From the NCBI GenBank assembly GCA_019414515.1, contig DXLX01000043.1, positions 27,456 through 91,455 on the forward strand: a stretch of 64,000 nt of DNA. Direction: 5' to 3'. Of the stretch, positions 9,002-18,763 are shown piece after piece; the first letter of the stretch is position 1; every line of letters starts with the position of its first letter. The notes beneath the pieces are model-generated. The model was given only the letters and a program-made list of their open reading frames with translations, was not told the origin of the DNA and made no database searches. The position numbers and the translations under genes are program-made. This DNA comes from Collinsella sp. (GTDB taxonomy: Bacteria > Actinomycetota > Coriobacteriia > Coriobacteriales > Coriobacteriaceae).

Positions 9002-9040
9002 AAAACGCGCCCGACGGCAATCTTGCCATCGGGCGCGTTT
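9002..9040. terminator. Bidirectional terminator between ung and the SDR gene
   Basis: Long stem AAAACGCGCCCGA-C-GGCAA paired with TTGCC-A-TCGGGCGCGTTTT around a 2-nt loop, with A-rich left and T-rich right flanks. It sits between two convergent stop codons. Confidence 0.88.
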
Positions 9041-9042
9041 TG

Positions 9043-9723
9043 TTACTCGGGCCAGATAAACTGGGTGCGGCCGGCCTCGCCACCATCGATCAGCAGACTC
9101 TGTCCGGTCATAAACCGGTTGGTCACGCCCACAAAGTAGATCCACTCGGCGATTTCTTGGGCGGTGGCCCAGCGCTTAAGCGGCGTGAGCTCCATAATCT
9201 GGCTCCACAGGTGTTCGTCTTCCATCACGCAACGGTTGAGCGGCGTGATAACGCCACCCGGGTCCACACTGTTGGCGATGGCCTGCGGCGCCAGGCGGTT
9301 TGCAAGGTTCTTGGTGTAGGCGATAACGCCGCCCTTGCTGGCAGCATAGGCGGGAAACTCCGATCCCGTATGTCCGCTCGCCGACCCCACATTGACCACG
9401 GATTCGATAGCCGGCGCCGGCTTGGCGACAAGCCCCTCCCCCACAAAGGCGTAGCGCTCGGTCACGTTGATGGTGCCACACAGGTTGGCGGCGATGTCGT
9501 CGGCCGAATCCTGCACACCGGCAACGTTCACGATTACCTGGGGTTCAAGGTCGTCCGGAAACGCGTCCGGCTTGCGGACATCAACGATCAGATGGCGGTA
9601 GCGCTCGTGTTCGATCGCCGCCGGCAGCAGATCAAAGCCCACGACCTCGTGGCCCTCGTCCAAAAAGCGCTGCACGCACGCGGCTCCGATACCGCCCGAA
9701 GCGCCCGTGATCAAAACCCGCAT
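9043..9723 (-). CDS. Short-chain dehydrogenase/reductase
   Basis: A 226-residue classical SDR. The Rossmann glycine motif is GASGGIG (residues 7-13), the structural NVAG motif is present, and the active site is the Ser of NVGSASGHTG with YAASK giving the catalytic Tyr and Lys. A PGGVITPLN stretch follows the second Rossmann strand. Its start overlaps nothing, but the upstream VUT gene ends 9 bp before it and that stop codon sits in this gene's ribosome binding site, so the two are an operon. It is not the Collinsella 7-beta-HSDH as I remember that sequence. Substrate unknown. Confidence 0.88.
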   Translation of the reverse strand: MRVLITGASGGIGAACVQRFLDEGHEVVGFDLLPAAIEHERYRHLIVDVRKPDAFPDDLEPQVIVNVAGVQDSADDIAANLCGTINVTERYAFVGEGLVAKPAPAIESVVNVGSASGHTGSEFPAYAASKGGVIAYTKNLANRLAPQAIANSVDPGGVITPLNRCVMEDEHLWSQIMELTPLKRWATAQEIAEWIYFVGVTNRFMTGQSLLIDGGEAGRTQFIWPE

Positions 9724-9732
9724 ACTTGCTCC

Positions 9733-10455
9733 TTAGGCGGTTGCGTGGCGCTCGAGGTACTCGGCGCCCACATTCTCGCGCTCCCAGCCGCGCACGACCT
9801 TGTAGCCCACGGGGCTCAGGAAGACCTCGCACAGCAGCTCGGCGACAGCACCGGTCAGCGAACACATAAGGACCTGTACCCAGGTCCAACCAAAGAACGT
9901 GTGGCTCACCACAATGGCAAAGACCAGGTTGTCGATAAACTGGCCAACACCCGTGGACACATAGGAACGGAAGGCAAAGCTCGCAAAGTTATTCTTTTTG
10001 AGCATGCGGCCGAGCGACTGGTTGAGCGTGGAGTTAACCACGGCAGAAACGAGCATGGCGAGCGAAGATCCAAACACCACGTACCAGGTGCCGCCGATGG
10101 TGGCGTTAAGGGCAGTGTTGACCTCGATCATGCCCGTGTCATAGTAGGCGCCCCACATGCCGGGCGTGAGCGAGCACAGCCAAAAGCACAGGCTTACGGC
10201 CAGGTTGACCGCCAACGCGAGGATAGAGATTTTGATGGATGCCTTGGCGCCAAAGCGCTTGCAGATCATGTCCTGGCACAAAAACGAGACCCAGCTCACC
10301 ACAAAGCCGCAGTCGAGTGCCAGATACGGCAGGCTGATAAGCTCTTTGTTGGCCAGCAGATTCATCATGATAACGCTCACGATAAACAGCGAAACCGTTG
10401 CCGCGGGAATGCTCCGCAACAGGACCTTGTAGTCCTCCATGACCTTCTTGATCAT
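9733..10455 (-). CDS. VUT family transporter, probable queuosine-precursor uptake protein
   Basis: A 240-residue membrane protein with about six hydrophobic segments, matching the VUT (DUF165, YhhQ) family, whose characterised members import queuosine precursors. Family-like stretches are MNLLANKELISLPYLALDCG, VSWVSFLCQDMICKRFGAK and, near the end, GAVAELLCEVFLSPVGYKVV. The ATG at 10455 follows AAAGGAG. It is translationally close-coupled with the SDR gene downstream. A possible H-type pseudoknot lies in its 5' leader. The exact substrate is inferred from the family. Confidence 0.82.
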   Translation of the reverse strand: MIKKVMEDYKVLLRSIPAATVSLFIVSVIMMNLLANKELISLPYLALDCGFVVSWVSFLCQDMICKRFGAKASIKISILALAVNLAVSLCFWLCSLTPGMWGAYYDTGMIEVNTALNATIGGTWYVVFGSSLAMLVSAVVNSTLNQSLGRMLKKNNFASFAFRSYVSTGVGQFIDNLVFAIVVSHTFFGWTWVQVLMCSLTGAVAELLCEVFLSPVGYKVVRGWERENVGAEYLERHATA

Positions 10456-10474
10456 TATGTGCTCCTTTGGTTTT

Positions 10475-10511
10475 AGGTTTAACGAGCAGGATATCGGACC
10501 CGAACTGCTCG
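10475..10511 (-). promoter_or_regulatory. Candidate H-type pseudoknot in the leader of the VUT gene
   Basis: Read on the minus strand, CGAGCAG pairs with CTGCTCG (10505-10511 with 10483-10489) around a 15-nt loop, and GGGT in that loop can pair with ACCT just 3' of the stem. The 3' partner is about 10 nt before the ribosome binding site. Queuosine-precursor transporters are often under preQ1 riboswitches, which are H-type pseudoknots of this size, but the published preQ1-I consensus is not clearly met. Confidence 0.3.
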
Positions 10512-10611
10512 AACGTCTCGGTCTTGAGACGACGGTGGGTATGATAGCCGCTCACGCGGCATCAGGCAAGCAATCGGCGCGGCGGCCCCGCAGGGCCACC
10601 GCACTGGTGCG

Positions 10612-12225
<1,614 letters not shown>

Positions 12226-12370
12226 GCGGATCCTTTCTTGCATTGAGTGCATTACGTCGTTGTAACCGCCCTATTGTAGCCGCGAAATCCCGCTCTAGGG
12301 CGCCTATCAGGACAAATTCATCAGTTGGGGCCTAGGGTAGCAGTCGATGGCGGCACTCCGCAGTAGTTTG

Positions 12371-12665
12371 TCTCGATCTGTAACATCTAGACGGTTTTTG
12401 AACCTCTACCTGTTACAGATTTAGACAAACAGGTGGGCGTCCCAGAAAGATCTCGATCTGTAACAGGTAGCCGTCCAAATCGGTTCCAGATGTTACAGAT
12501 TGAGATATAAGGATAGACGGGTGGCCAATGTCTCGTTCTGTAACATCTAGCCGCGCAAATCGACTCTTACTGTTACAGATTGAGACAAATAGGCAGGCGG
12601 GAAAATAACATCTCAATCTGTAACAGCTGGCGACCAAAAACGGACCCAGATGTTACAGATTGAGA
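12371..12665. repeat. Array of eight 15-bp arms at 40-bp spacing, alternating orientation
   Basis: Arms begin at 12371, 12411, 12451, 12491, 12531, 12571, 12611 and 12651. Odd arms read TCTCRATCTGTAACA (one has TTC for ATC), even arms are its complement TGTTACAGATTGAGA. All intervals are exactly 25 bp, giving four 80-bp units, each a potential hairpin. Intervals inside hairpins resemble one another (often starting TCTAG or GGTAG), as do those between. It fills the gap between prfC and the GntR operon; nothing else is seen in 12226-12370. No cas gene is near. Confidence 0.92.
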
Positions 12666-12730
12666 TTGTTTTGGAGCAAGCGCGGCGCCGATGGTCTATT
12701 CCACATTTAGCTCTTGCATAACTGTGCATA

Positions 12731-12764
12731 GTGTATATATACTGTGCTTACCGGTTATATACAC
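12731..12764. promoter_or_regulatory. Inverted repeat operator upstream of the GntR gene
   Basis: GTGTATATA (12731-12739) and TATATACAC (12756-12764) form a perfect dyad 28 bp before the GntR start. Short TA-rich dyads like this are typical operators for YtrA-type GntR autoregulators. It also overlaps likely promoter elements (TATATAC). Confidence 0.55.
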
Positions 12765-12791
12765 GTGTAGCCCAACAGCTAAGGAGCCGCT

Positions 12792-13172
12792 GTGGACATC
12801 ATCCTATCCAATTCGAGCGATAAGCCCATCTACGAACAGATATCCTCGCAGGTCAAAGCTCAAATCCTTTCGGGCACGCTCGCTGCTGGAGCCAAACTTC
12901 CCAGCATCCGTGCACTCGCGAGCGATCTTGGGGTAAGCGTCATCACCACCAAGCGCGCCTACGCCGACCTGGAGCAGCTCGGGTTTATCTGCACCGTGCA
13001 GGGCAAGGGCTGTTTTGTCGCCGAGGGCAACCAGGAGCTCTTGCGCGAAAACCAGCTCTGCCATATCGAAGAGCTACTTGCGAAAGCGGCAAGCCAAGCC
13101 GAAACTCTGGGCGTCACGCGCGACAAGCTGCACGAGATGCTCGACCTGGTAGCCCCCGAAACCATGCAGTAG
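12792..13172 (+). CDS. GntR family regulator, YtrA subfamily
   Basis: A 126-residue regulator made of a winged helix-turn-helix (about 10-75: PIYEQISSQVKAQILSGTLA, then LPSIRALASDLGVSVITTKR) and only a short helical tail, the hallmark of the YtrA subfamily. The GTG start follows AAGGAG. It is the first gene of an operon with an ABC ATPase and permease, as is usual for YtrA-type repressors of ABC exporters, and likely binds the dyad just upstream. Confidence 0.9.
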   Translation: MDIILSNSSDKPIYEQISSQVKAQILSGTLAAGAKLPSIRALASDLGVSVITTKRAYADLEQLGFICTVQGKGCFVAEGNQELLRENQLCHIEELLAKAASQAETLGVTRDKLHEMLDLVAPETMQ

Positions 13173-13195
13173 CCATCTGCAAGAAAGGCTATACC

Positions 13196-14077
13196 ATGCA
13201 AAATTTGCTAGAACTCAGAGGTATCTCACGCCGTGTGAGCGACCGCTTTTCACTACGCGACGTCACGCTCGCTGTGGAGCCCGGCCAGATCGTTGGCTTT
13301 GTAGGCGCAAACGGCGCCGGCAAGACAACGACCATTCGCGCCGCGCTCGGGCTTATAAAGCTCGATGCCGGCGAGGTGCACCTGTTTGGGCAGCGCTGTG
13401 GCGCCGACGCGCCCGATGAGTCGCAACGCCACCTGCACTCCCGCGTCGGCCTTGTCCTGGACACGTGCCCCTTCCCTTCCACACTCAAGGTGACCGAAGT
13501 TGAGGCACTCGTAAGCCCGGCGTACCCCACCTGGAGCCACGACGCCTTCGCCAGCCTCATCGACCGATTTGTCCTCGACCCCAAGACAAAGGTCAAGGAC
13601 CTCTCCCGCGGCATGGGCATGAAGCTGCAACTTGCCTGCGCGCTCAGCCACAAGGCCAAGCTGCTCGTTTTGGACGAAGCCACCGCGGGCCTCGATCCCA
13701 TGGCACGCGAGGAACTGCTGGATGAGCTGCTCGCCTTTGTTTCCGACGGCCAGCGCAGCGTGCTGCTCTCGAGCCACATTACGTCCGACCTCGATCGCGC
13801 CGCCGACCGCGTCATCTGCATCGATAACGGTTCGATTGTGTTTGACCTGCCGCGCGAGGACATTACCGACCGCGCCGGCATCGCTCACTGCACCCAGGCG
13901 CAGGCCACCGAGCTTATGGCTTGCGTCGAAGGCACCCGTGCCGCCCACCACACCTACAGCGTGGACGTGCTCGTGCCCAACCGTCGCGAAGCGCTCGAGG
14001 CCTTTCCCGAGATTCCCTGCGATCGGGCAACCATTGATGACTATCTGCGCCTCATGCTGAAAGGGGCTTCGAAATGA
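13196..14077 (+). CDS. ABC transporter ATP-binding protein
   Basis: A 293-residue ABC ATPase. Walker A is GANGAGKTT (near residue 40), the signature is LSRGMGMKLQLACAL (degenerate, Arg-Gly-Met in place of Gly-Gly-Gln), and Walker B is LLVLDEATAGLDP with the catalytic Glu. A C-terminal 70-residue extension follows. The stop overlaps the permease ATG (ATGA), so they form a coupled pair. Together with the GntR gene this matches drug- or peptide-export modules regulated by cell-wall stress, but the substrate is unknown. Confidence 0.92.
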   Translation: MQNLLELRGISRRVSDRFSLRDVTLAVEPGQIVGFVGANGAGKTTTIRAALGLIKLDAGEVHLFGQRCGADAPDESQRHLHSRVGLVLDTCPFPSTLKVTEVEALVSPAYPTWSHDAFASLIDRFVLDPKTKVKDLSRGMGMKLQLACALSHKAKLLVLDEATAGLDPMAREELLDELLAFVSDGQRSVLLSSHITSDLDRAADRVICIDNGSIVFDLPREDITDRAGIAHCTQAQATELMACVEGTRAAHHTYSVDVLVPNRREALEAFPEIPCDRATIDDYLRLMLKGASK

Positions 14078-14772
14078 AACGCGCCTTTATGTCCGAGCTC
14101 GCCATCGTTCGCTCGCTTGCCCCAAGCATTGCGGGTGTCGGCTTGTTCATATTCGTCGTGCTGACCCTTGCCAACGCATCGGACGGCGATTCCGGCATGA
14201 GCGCCGGCGCCTGCGCGGTCAGTGCCATGTCGCCCATCATGGTCATGAGCTCGCTGGCCGGCTTCGACAATCAAAACGGATGGGAGCGTTATCGGGCAAC
14301 GCTGCCCCTCTCGCGCAAAGACATTATTTGTGCCCGTTACCTGAGCGTTATTGTCTTCTCCGCCGTCATGGCATGTGCAGCTACGCTTTTGAGTATCGTC
14401 GCCATCCCGCTCTTCAACAGCGCGGGCATTCCTTCGACGGGACAGACGGTCTTTGAAATCGCAATCGCCTCGGCAGCATCGATGCTCATCTCCCTCATGA
14501 TGGTGTTTTTGGCGCAGCCGCTGTTCTTTCGCCTTGGACACATGGAGGCGCTGCGCCTATCCGTTGGCCTGTTTGCCCTGCTCGGGTGCCTTGCCATGGC
14601 CACGCTGAGCTCCTCCAACCCCATTAGCAACTGGCTTATGTCGATTGCCGGAGCGAATCCCGACCCTGCCGTTCTGGGCTGTCTGTGTGCAGGCATCGCC
14701 GCACTTGCCCTCGCGCTATGTGCAATCAGCTGCACCATCAGCATCAAGGTCTATCGAGCACGCGACCTGTAA
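14074..14772 (+). CDS. ABC-2 type transporter permease
   Basis: A 232-residue membrane protein with about six hydrophobic segments (IAGVGLFIFVVLTLAN, VIVFSAVMACAATLLSIVAI, MLISLMMVFLAQPLFF and others), the form of ABC-2 permeases. The stretch GWERYRATLPLSRKDIICARYLS between helices 2 and 3 is a common ABC-2 feature. It overlaps the ATPase gene by four bases. Downstream, 273 bp up to the next gene hold no gene that I can see. Confidence 0.87.
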   Translation: MKRAFMSELAIVRSLAPSIAGVGLFIFVVLTLANASDGDSGMSAGACAVSAMSPIMVMSSLAGFDNQNGWERYRATLPLSRKDIICARYLSVIVFSAVMACAATLLSIVAIPLFNSAGIPSTGQTVFEIAIASAASMLISLMMVFLAQPLFFRLGHMEALRLSVGLFALLGCLAMATLSSSNPISNWLMSIAGANPDPAVLGCLCAGIAALALALCAISCTISIKVYRARDL

Positions 14773-15045
14773 TCGACAGCTAAAGGGCTTGGGCGGCACC
14801 CCACCTCATTTACTAGATAAGAAGAAGCAGCAACAACGTCGCTACCACCCTTTACGACATGCCGTTTAGATCTCGGCAACCAAAGAGAAGCCGACAGCAT
14901 ATCTTCGATTCGAGCCTTAACCAAATGCCCTCTCGAACTATGGCCCCTGTCTCACCACAGCGATATCAAAGCTTCATGGCGGGACGATATCATCGGACGA
15001 GCGCCGTAATCTGGCGCGGTCGTTCTTTGGGGAGGCATTTCACCC

Positions 15046-15921
15046 GTGTCGTGGGTCGCAGCAGCATTTGTGTCGGCTTTCTTTGCCGGCATCACATCTA
15101 TCCTGGCCAAATGCGGCATCAAGCAGACCGACTCCGATGTCGCGACGGCCATTCGCACCTGCGTGGTGCTCGTTTTCGCCTGGGCAATGGCGGGCATTTC
15201 TGGATCCATTGGAACCATTGGCAGCATCGAATCCAGATCCTGGCTCTTTCTCGTCCTCTCGGGACTCGCCACCGGTGCTTCGTGGATCTGTTACTTTAAG
15301 GCGTTGGGCATCGGAGACGTCAATAAGGTCGTACCAGTCGACAAGATGAGCACCGTACTCGCTGCACTGATCGCCATCGTGCTTTTTGGCGAGACGAGCA
15401 ACCTTGCGGTTAAGCTCGTGGGAACCGCTGTCATCACCCTCGGCGCATTTTTAATGATCGAGAAGAAGCAGTCCGCCGGACCCGAGCAGCAGCAAGACCG
15501 GACCTGGCTCGCTTACGCCCTCGGTGCCGCCGCGTTCGCGGCGCTCACGTCCATCCTTGCCAAGGTTGGCATCGAAGGCGTCGAGTCCAACCTGGCCACG
15601 GCAATCCGTACCTGTGTGGTACTGGTTATGGCATGGGCAATCGTGGCAGCCAAGGGAAAACTGGAGCAGGTCGCGCACGCTGACCGGCGCGAACTCACAT
15701 TTCTCGCAACATCGGGCATCGCGACCGGAGCATCGTGGCTGCTCTATTACTATGCCATCGCTGCAGGCCAGGTGAGTGTCGTGGTGCAGATCGACAAACT
15801 ATCGATTGTCGTATCGGTACTATTTGCGCGCCTGGCATTCAACGAAAAACTCTCACGACGCAGCGCCATCGGTCTCGCCCTCATCGTCCTGGGCACCGCC
15901 GCGCTCGCAGTTTGGAAGTAG
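15046..15921 (+). CDS. EamA/DMT family transporter
   Basis: A 291-residue ten-helix transporter made of two EamA repeats that are unusually alike: residues about 1-140 and 150-291 both contain an S-I-L-A-K-(C/V)-G-I stretch, then TAIRTCVVLV, then GIATGASW-like segments. GTG at 15046 is chosen because GGGGAGG lies ten bases upstream. Substrates of DMT proteins vary (amino acids, nucleotides, drugs). It converges with the EFR1 gene with a 15-bp gap. Confidence 0.88.
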   Translation: MSWVAAAFVSAFFAGITSILAKCGIKQTDSDVATAIRTCVVLVFAWAMAGISGSIGTIGSIESRSWLFLVLSGLATGASWICYFKALGIGDVNKVVPVDKMSTVLAALIAIVLFGETSNLAVKLVGTAVITLGAFLMIEKKQSAGPEQQQDRTWLAYALGAAAFAALTSILAKVGIEGVESNLATAIRTCVVLVMAWAIVAAKGKLEQVAHADRRELTFLATSGIATGASWLLYYYAIAAGQVSVVVQIDKLSIVVSVLFARLAFNEKLSRRSAIGLALIVLGTAALAVWK

Positions 15922-15936
15922 CGCGGCCAGCGGCCG

Positions 15937-16728
15937 CTACATCCTCACACCTGGCCTGGGATGCCTGTACTGACCGTGGGATGCCGTGCGCTTACCGTGC
16001 GAGATGGCAAATTTGGGACAACAGTGCAGGCAACGAAGGCAGGCTGCGCACTCCGGCTTTGTCCAGACGGGAAGGCCGTCTCGCATCTCAATCGCCGTCA
16101 TGGGGCAGCGCTTGGCACACAGGCCGCAGCCGATGCAGCGATCGGCATCGACAGCAAACTTGCTCGTCTGTTGCATGCGCGGCAGCCCAATTGCGTGATA
16201 CGCGCACGATGCAAACAGAGGCACGCGATGGCGCATCATGTTGCCCGTGCGGCGCGCCCGCACCGCCTCGATCACGGCATCAATCTGCGCCTCGGCAGCC
16301 CTATTGATACCCTCAACCTTTTGAGGGTCAGACAGGTCGAAAACAGGCGTCCAGGTATCGGGCATCTTGACGCTCATCGCCGCATCTAACTCGAGCCCAC
16401 GCTCGTGTAGCAGATCGCGGGCGAACTTGGCCGATTGCCCAGTCGTCGAACCATATGTCGAGACATAGAACGTATAGGGGCGCTCGCCGCCCTTTGTGCC
16501 GGCAGCAACCGATAGGTCGACAGTCTTCAAAAACTCGATCATTGGCGTCGGCAAGCCCCAGGCGTATACCGGGGCGACAAACCCCAGCCGACGGGGGCCT
16601 TCCATCACAGCAAGGTGAAGGATCTCGGCATCAAAGCGCTCAATCGACATAACTTTGTCGTCTGTCGCCGCTGCAATGCGACGCGCCACATGATCGCTGT
16701 TCCCCGTCGCGCTAAAGTACAGAATCAT
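15937..16728 (-). CDS. EFR1 family flavodoxin-ferredoxin fusion
   Basis: A 263-residue redox protein. The N-terminal flavodoxin part (about 1-165) opens with MILYFSATGNSDHVARRIA, an FMN phosphate-binding loop. The C-terminal part has two [4Fe-4S] motifs: CIGCGLCAKRCP and CAACLRCLHCCP. This layout defines the EFR1 family, thought to pass electrons in anaerobes. Start at 16728; a longer in-frame extension runs into the ClC gene and is rejected. It lies 35 bp after the ClC gene on the same strand, so the two may be cotranscribed. Confidence 0.88.
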   Translation of the reverse strand: MILYFSATGNSDHVARRIAAATDDKVMSIERFDAEILHLAVMEGPRRLGFVAPVYAWGLPTPMIEFLKTVDLSVAAGTKGGERPYTFYVSTYGSTTGQSAKFARDLLHERGLELDAAMSVKMPDTWTPVFDLSDPQKVEGINRAAEAQIDAVIEAVRARRTGNMMRHRVPLFASCAYHAIGLPRMQQTSKFAVDADRCIGCGLCAKRCPMTAIEMRDGLPVWTKPECAACLRCLHCCPKFAISHGKRTASHGQYRHPRPGVRM

Positions 16729-16763
16729 CTCGCACCCCTGGAATTGACTCGTGAAAAAGCGCG

Positions 16764-18068
16764 CTAATTGCGCAGCGGCTTGGGCAGTGGAACGCCGGCG
16801 GCGATGGCTGCGGCGATGATCATGCAGACGATACCCTTGAGTGGGAAGCACATGAGCAGCAGGCCCACGACCATGACCGGCTGGCGCATGACAGCGCCCA
16901 TCGTCGAGGCCGTGCAGACGGCGACGCAAAAGACCGGATCGGCACCGGTAAGAATGGCAAGACCATAGCCCAGGCTTACGCCCGAGAAGATAACGGGGAA
17001 GAAGTGGCCTCCGCGCCAACCCAAGTTGATGAGGGCGGGGGTCAGCATGGCTTTGACAAGACCGGTCGCGATTAGCACGCCGGCGGGGATGGTCAGGTAG
17101 GTTTCCATGAGCACGTCGGCCTGGGTCTCGCCGGCAAACATGGTATAGGGCAGGACCGTGCCACAGATGGCGAGCGCCAGACCGGCTAGCATGGCCTTGA
17201 CGACAGGACGCTCCCCTATTGCATGGGACAGCGCCTCGCTCGCATGCTCGGAGACAAAGTACAGCCAGCCGCAGACCGTGCCGACCAGCGCCAGCGGAAT
17301 GAGCCAGGCAAGTTCCAGGTTGCCCACCTCGGCGGACTCGAATCTGGGCATGCCCATGCCGCCGCCCACAAGTTGGCCAAGCAGCAGGTAGGTGCCCAGA
17401 CCGCCGGCAATCGCAATGCCGTAGACCACCGTCTTTTGCACCTTGGGCAGCTTGATGGTGATCTCGCCGGACGCGGACTCATCGTCGGCGTCTTCACCCT
17501 GGCCGTCGGTGCTACCGGCAAGCGGCGCCACAAAGCCAAAGACGGGCGCGGTAAAGAGCGCCGTCAGGGCAGCCTGGGTGCCCAGCAACGTGAGCTCCCT
17601 AAACTCGGCGCCAAAGCGACGCATGCGGTCGCCGACCCAGCTGCACAGGCCCGCGATGACGCCGGTCAGACCGGCTTCCGGTCCAATACTTCCGCCAAAC
17701 AGCAACGGCAGCAATGCCGCGAGCGAAAGCTTGCCCAGGTTGTCGTACGGGTAGCGCCCGTCTTGCTTAACCTTAGCCATCACCTGGTTGAGGTCATCGG
17801 TCTTGGCGCCCGTCATCTTTTCGTACAGGCCAATCACCAAGCCGCCCAGCAAGCAGACAAAAAACGGGTACGGCAAAAAGCCAAACGGGCCGCTGGCAAG
17901 CTCGGGCGAAGCGACGCCCAGCGCGTGTGGAATCTCGGTCCATAGATAGTCGATACCGTGCTCCATCGCAAAAAAGAACAGCCAGACTGCGGCACCCGCG
18001 AGTGCACCGGTCACGGCAACGCTGACCAAAAACAGCGCTCGGTTCGTGGGTTTGGCAAGGTTATCCAT
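16764..18068 (-). CDS. ClC family chloride channel/transporter
   Basis: A 434-residue membrane protein of the ClC family (about eleven hydrophobic segments). It has GGSIGPEAGLTG at the place of the GREGP motif and GGHFFP at the place of the GxFxP motif. At the position of the gating glutamate I read Ile (G-S-I-G-P), with a Glu two residues later. An acidic loop (GEDADDESASGE) separates the two halves. ClC proteins move chloride or fluoride by channel or proton-coupled mechanisms; which applies here is not decided. Confidence 0.85.
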   Translation of the reverse strand: MDNLAKPTNRALFLVSVAVTGALAGAAVWLFFFAMEHGIDYLWTEIPHALGVASPELASGPFGFLPYPFFVCLLGGLVIGLYEKMTGAKTDDLNQVMAKVKQDGRYPYDNLGKLSLAALLPLLFGGSIGPEAGLTGVIAGLCSWVGDRMRRFGAEFRELTLLGTQAALTALFTAPVFGFVAPLAGSTDGQGEDADDESASGEITIKLPKVQKTVVYGIAIAGGLGTYLLLGQLVGGGMGMPRFESAEVGNLELAWLIPLALVGTVCGWLYFVSEHASEALSHAIGERPVVKAMLAGLALAICGTVLPYTMFAGETQADVLMETYLTIPAGVLIATGLVKAMLTPALINLGWRGGHFFPVIFSGVSLGYGLAILTGADPVFCVAVCTASTMGAVMRQPVMVVGLLLMCFPLKGIVCMIIAAAIAAGVPLPKPLRN

Positions 18069-18193
18069 CGGGTCCTCCCGCGGTCAAAGTCGACATAGAT
18101 ACGTTTTATTGTAGAGCGAGCGTTGCCCGAACGAGCCAACCACCTGCGCCGCAAACGGCACCATTGGGAGCCATAGTAGGGCAGGCTCAAGGC

Positions 18194-18727
18194 TTATCCG
18201 TTGATAATCGAGGCAATCTCGCGCAAATCGTCGGCAAAGTAGATGCCGTGCTGGCGCTGCGGGCTCGATAAACCCTTATCGATCATGTGCCCGAGCAGCG
18301 CCTTGAGGTCGTTGTAGTAACCGTCCAGGTTATACAGGATGCACGGAGCACTCAGGTGCCCCAACGACACCGCGGACATGACCTCGGCAATCTCCTCGAG
18401 CGTGCCTGTGCCACCGGGAAAGGCAATGAACGCATCGCCGAGCTCGATCATCTTGGCCTTGCGCTCCGCCATATCACTCGTCACGATGAGGTCGTCGATA
18501 CCGTCATGTTGAAACTCGGCCTCGATAAAAAAGCTCGGCTCCACGCCCGTCACATGACCACCAGCATCAAGTACGCTATCGGCGAGCGCACCCATCAGGC
18601 CCGATTTGGACCCGCCGTATACCAGCGCGTGTCCGTTGGAGCCAATCCAGTTGCCCAGTTCTTGCACTGCGGGCAGAAACGCCGGGTCGTTGCCGACGCT
18701 CGCGCCCAGGTAGACGGTGATGTTCAT
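18194..18727 (-). CDS. LOG family protein (TIGR00730-type)
   Basis: A 177-residue Rossmann-like protein of the LOG (lysine decarboxylase-like) family. The signature PGGTGTLEEI, with the catalytic Glu-containing GTxxE, is at about residues 105-113, and LVYGGSKSGLMGALA is the nucleotide-phosphate site. Characterised members hydrolyse N6-modified AMP or other 5'-monophosphates to the free base and ribose 5-phosphate. The ATG at 18727 follows AAGGGGG. The real substrate in bacteria of this type is not known. Confidence 0.9.
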   Translation of the reverse strand: MNITVYLGASVGNDPAFLPAVQELGNWIGSNGHALVYGGSKSGLMGALADSVLDAGGHVTGVEPSFFIEAEFQHDGIDDLIVTSDMAERKAKMIELGDAFIAFPGGTGTLEEIAEVMSAVSLGHLSAPCILYNLDGYYNDLKALLGHMIDKGLSSPQRQHGIYFADDLREIASIING

Positions 18728-18763
18728 GTTTGGTCCCCCTTGTTGTGGCGCACGACGTTCGTC

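Noticed and set aside
9043..9723. 7-beta-hydroxysteroid dehydrogenase
   Set aside because: Collinsella is known for this enzyme, but this SDR is shorter and its N-terminus and active-site surroundings do not match that enzyme as I remember it.
12371..12665. CRISPR array
   Set aside because: Repeats are only 15 bp, alternate in orientation, and intervals resemble one another; no cas genes nearby.
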